The position numbers were made by a program, and so were the translations under genes. From assembly GCA_030706265.1 (NCBI GenBank), contig JAUZOX010000025.1:1-14902 (forward strand): a stretch of DNA of 14,902 nt, read 5' to 3'. This DNA is from Bacteroidota bacterium (GTDB taxonomy: Bacteria; Bacteroidota; Bacteroidia; Bacteroidales; Cfx3-03). Below, piece after piece: positions 14,815 to 14,902 of the stretch (position 1 is the stretch's first letter; each line of letters opens with the position of its first letter). Under the pieces are notes generated by a model. The model was not told where the DNA came from and did no database searches. It was given only the letters and a program-made list of their open reading frames with translations.

Positions 14815-14902
14815 ATGCAAAAACCAATGCCAAAGATATTTGCACCGGGTTGTGCCCTGATGCTGTATAAACCTTACCTGGCTGAAAAGCTGCATGTTAT
14901 AC
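14815..14902 (+). CDS. Start of an unidentified gene (partial, right edge)
   Basis: From the ATG at 14815 the frame stays open to the window end (29 codons). It begins MQKPMPKIFAPGCALMLYKP and continues YLAEKLHVI; an internal ATG at 14827 (MPKIFAPGC...) is an alternative start. The APGCAL segment near the N-terminus recalls cysteine-rich (CCG-type) redox proteins, but one cysteine in 29 residues is too little to assign a family. It starts 24 bases after the Ada stop and could be in its operon, which would place it in the alkylation response. Confidence 0.55.
   Translation, partial: MQKPMPKIFAPGCALMLYKPYLAEKLHVI

Overview
The window looks like chromosomal DNA from a member of the Bacteroidota, probably Bacteroidales/Marinilabiliales-like; that is inference from gene content and style, not a database match. 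The signs are very weak or absent Shine-Dalgarno sequences, a TAnnTTTG-type -7 promoter element, a carbohydrate-degradation patch (GH9, a GH99/WbsX-like barrel, two ThuA-domain proteins), and typical Bacteroidota versions of the radical SAM/DUF4130 repair pair and of an XRE-S24 regulator. Coding DNA is moderately GC-balanced. The gene-poor stretch at about 7142-7786 is clearly AT-rich.

Layout. (1) 1-2020, minus strand: a tight cluster reading TetR regulator -> outer-membrane beta-barrel protein -> ABC exporter ATPase, the last cut by the window edge. (2) 2021-2359: regulatory DNA with palindromes upstream of the TetR gene, plus two copies of an interspersed repeat. (3) 2360-3481, plus strand: cyclopropane-fatty-acyl-phospholipid synthase. 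(4) 3579-7054, minus strand: GH9 glycoside hydrolase followed by two tandem ThuA-domain secreted proteins. (5) 7055-7867: AT-rich DNA holding a frameshifted remnant, possibly of a transposase. (6) 7868-9954, plus strand: a large secreted GH99/WbsX-like protein with a C-terminal carbohydrate-binding-type domain, split by a one-base frameshift near 8421. (7) 10002-12049, minus strand: a two-gene DNA repair/modification cassette (radical SAM-HhH protein and DUF4130 protein) with a 4-base overlap. (8) 12181-12984, plus strand: a LexA-like XRE-S24 repressor divergent from that cassette, with an imperfect 18-bp palindrome in the shared intergenic region. (9) 13001-13080: a third copy of the interspersed repeat. 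(10) 13159-14790, plus strand: a ferritin-like/rubrerythrin-type protein and an Ada-type alkylation repair protein. (11) From 14815: the start of another plus-strand gene.

How the genes may fit together. The right third (10002-14790) reads as a stress and DNA-repair neighbourhood: alkyl-transfer repair (Ada), a poorly understood radical SAM repair/modification pair, a self-cleaving-type repressor well placed to control that pair, and an iron/peroxide-handling ferritin-like protein. The middle part is a small polysaccharide-use island without SusC/SusD in view. The left edge is an envelope/lipid theme (barrel protein plus ABC exporter under TetR control, then Cfa). The most notable points are the repressor/radical SAM arrangement, the interspersed repeat family, and the single-base break in the GH99-like gene.
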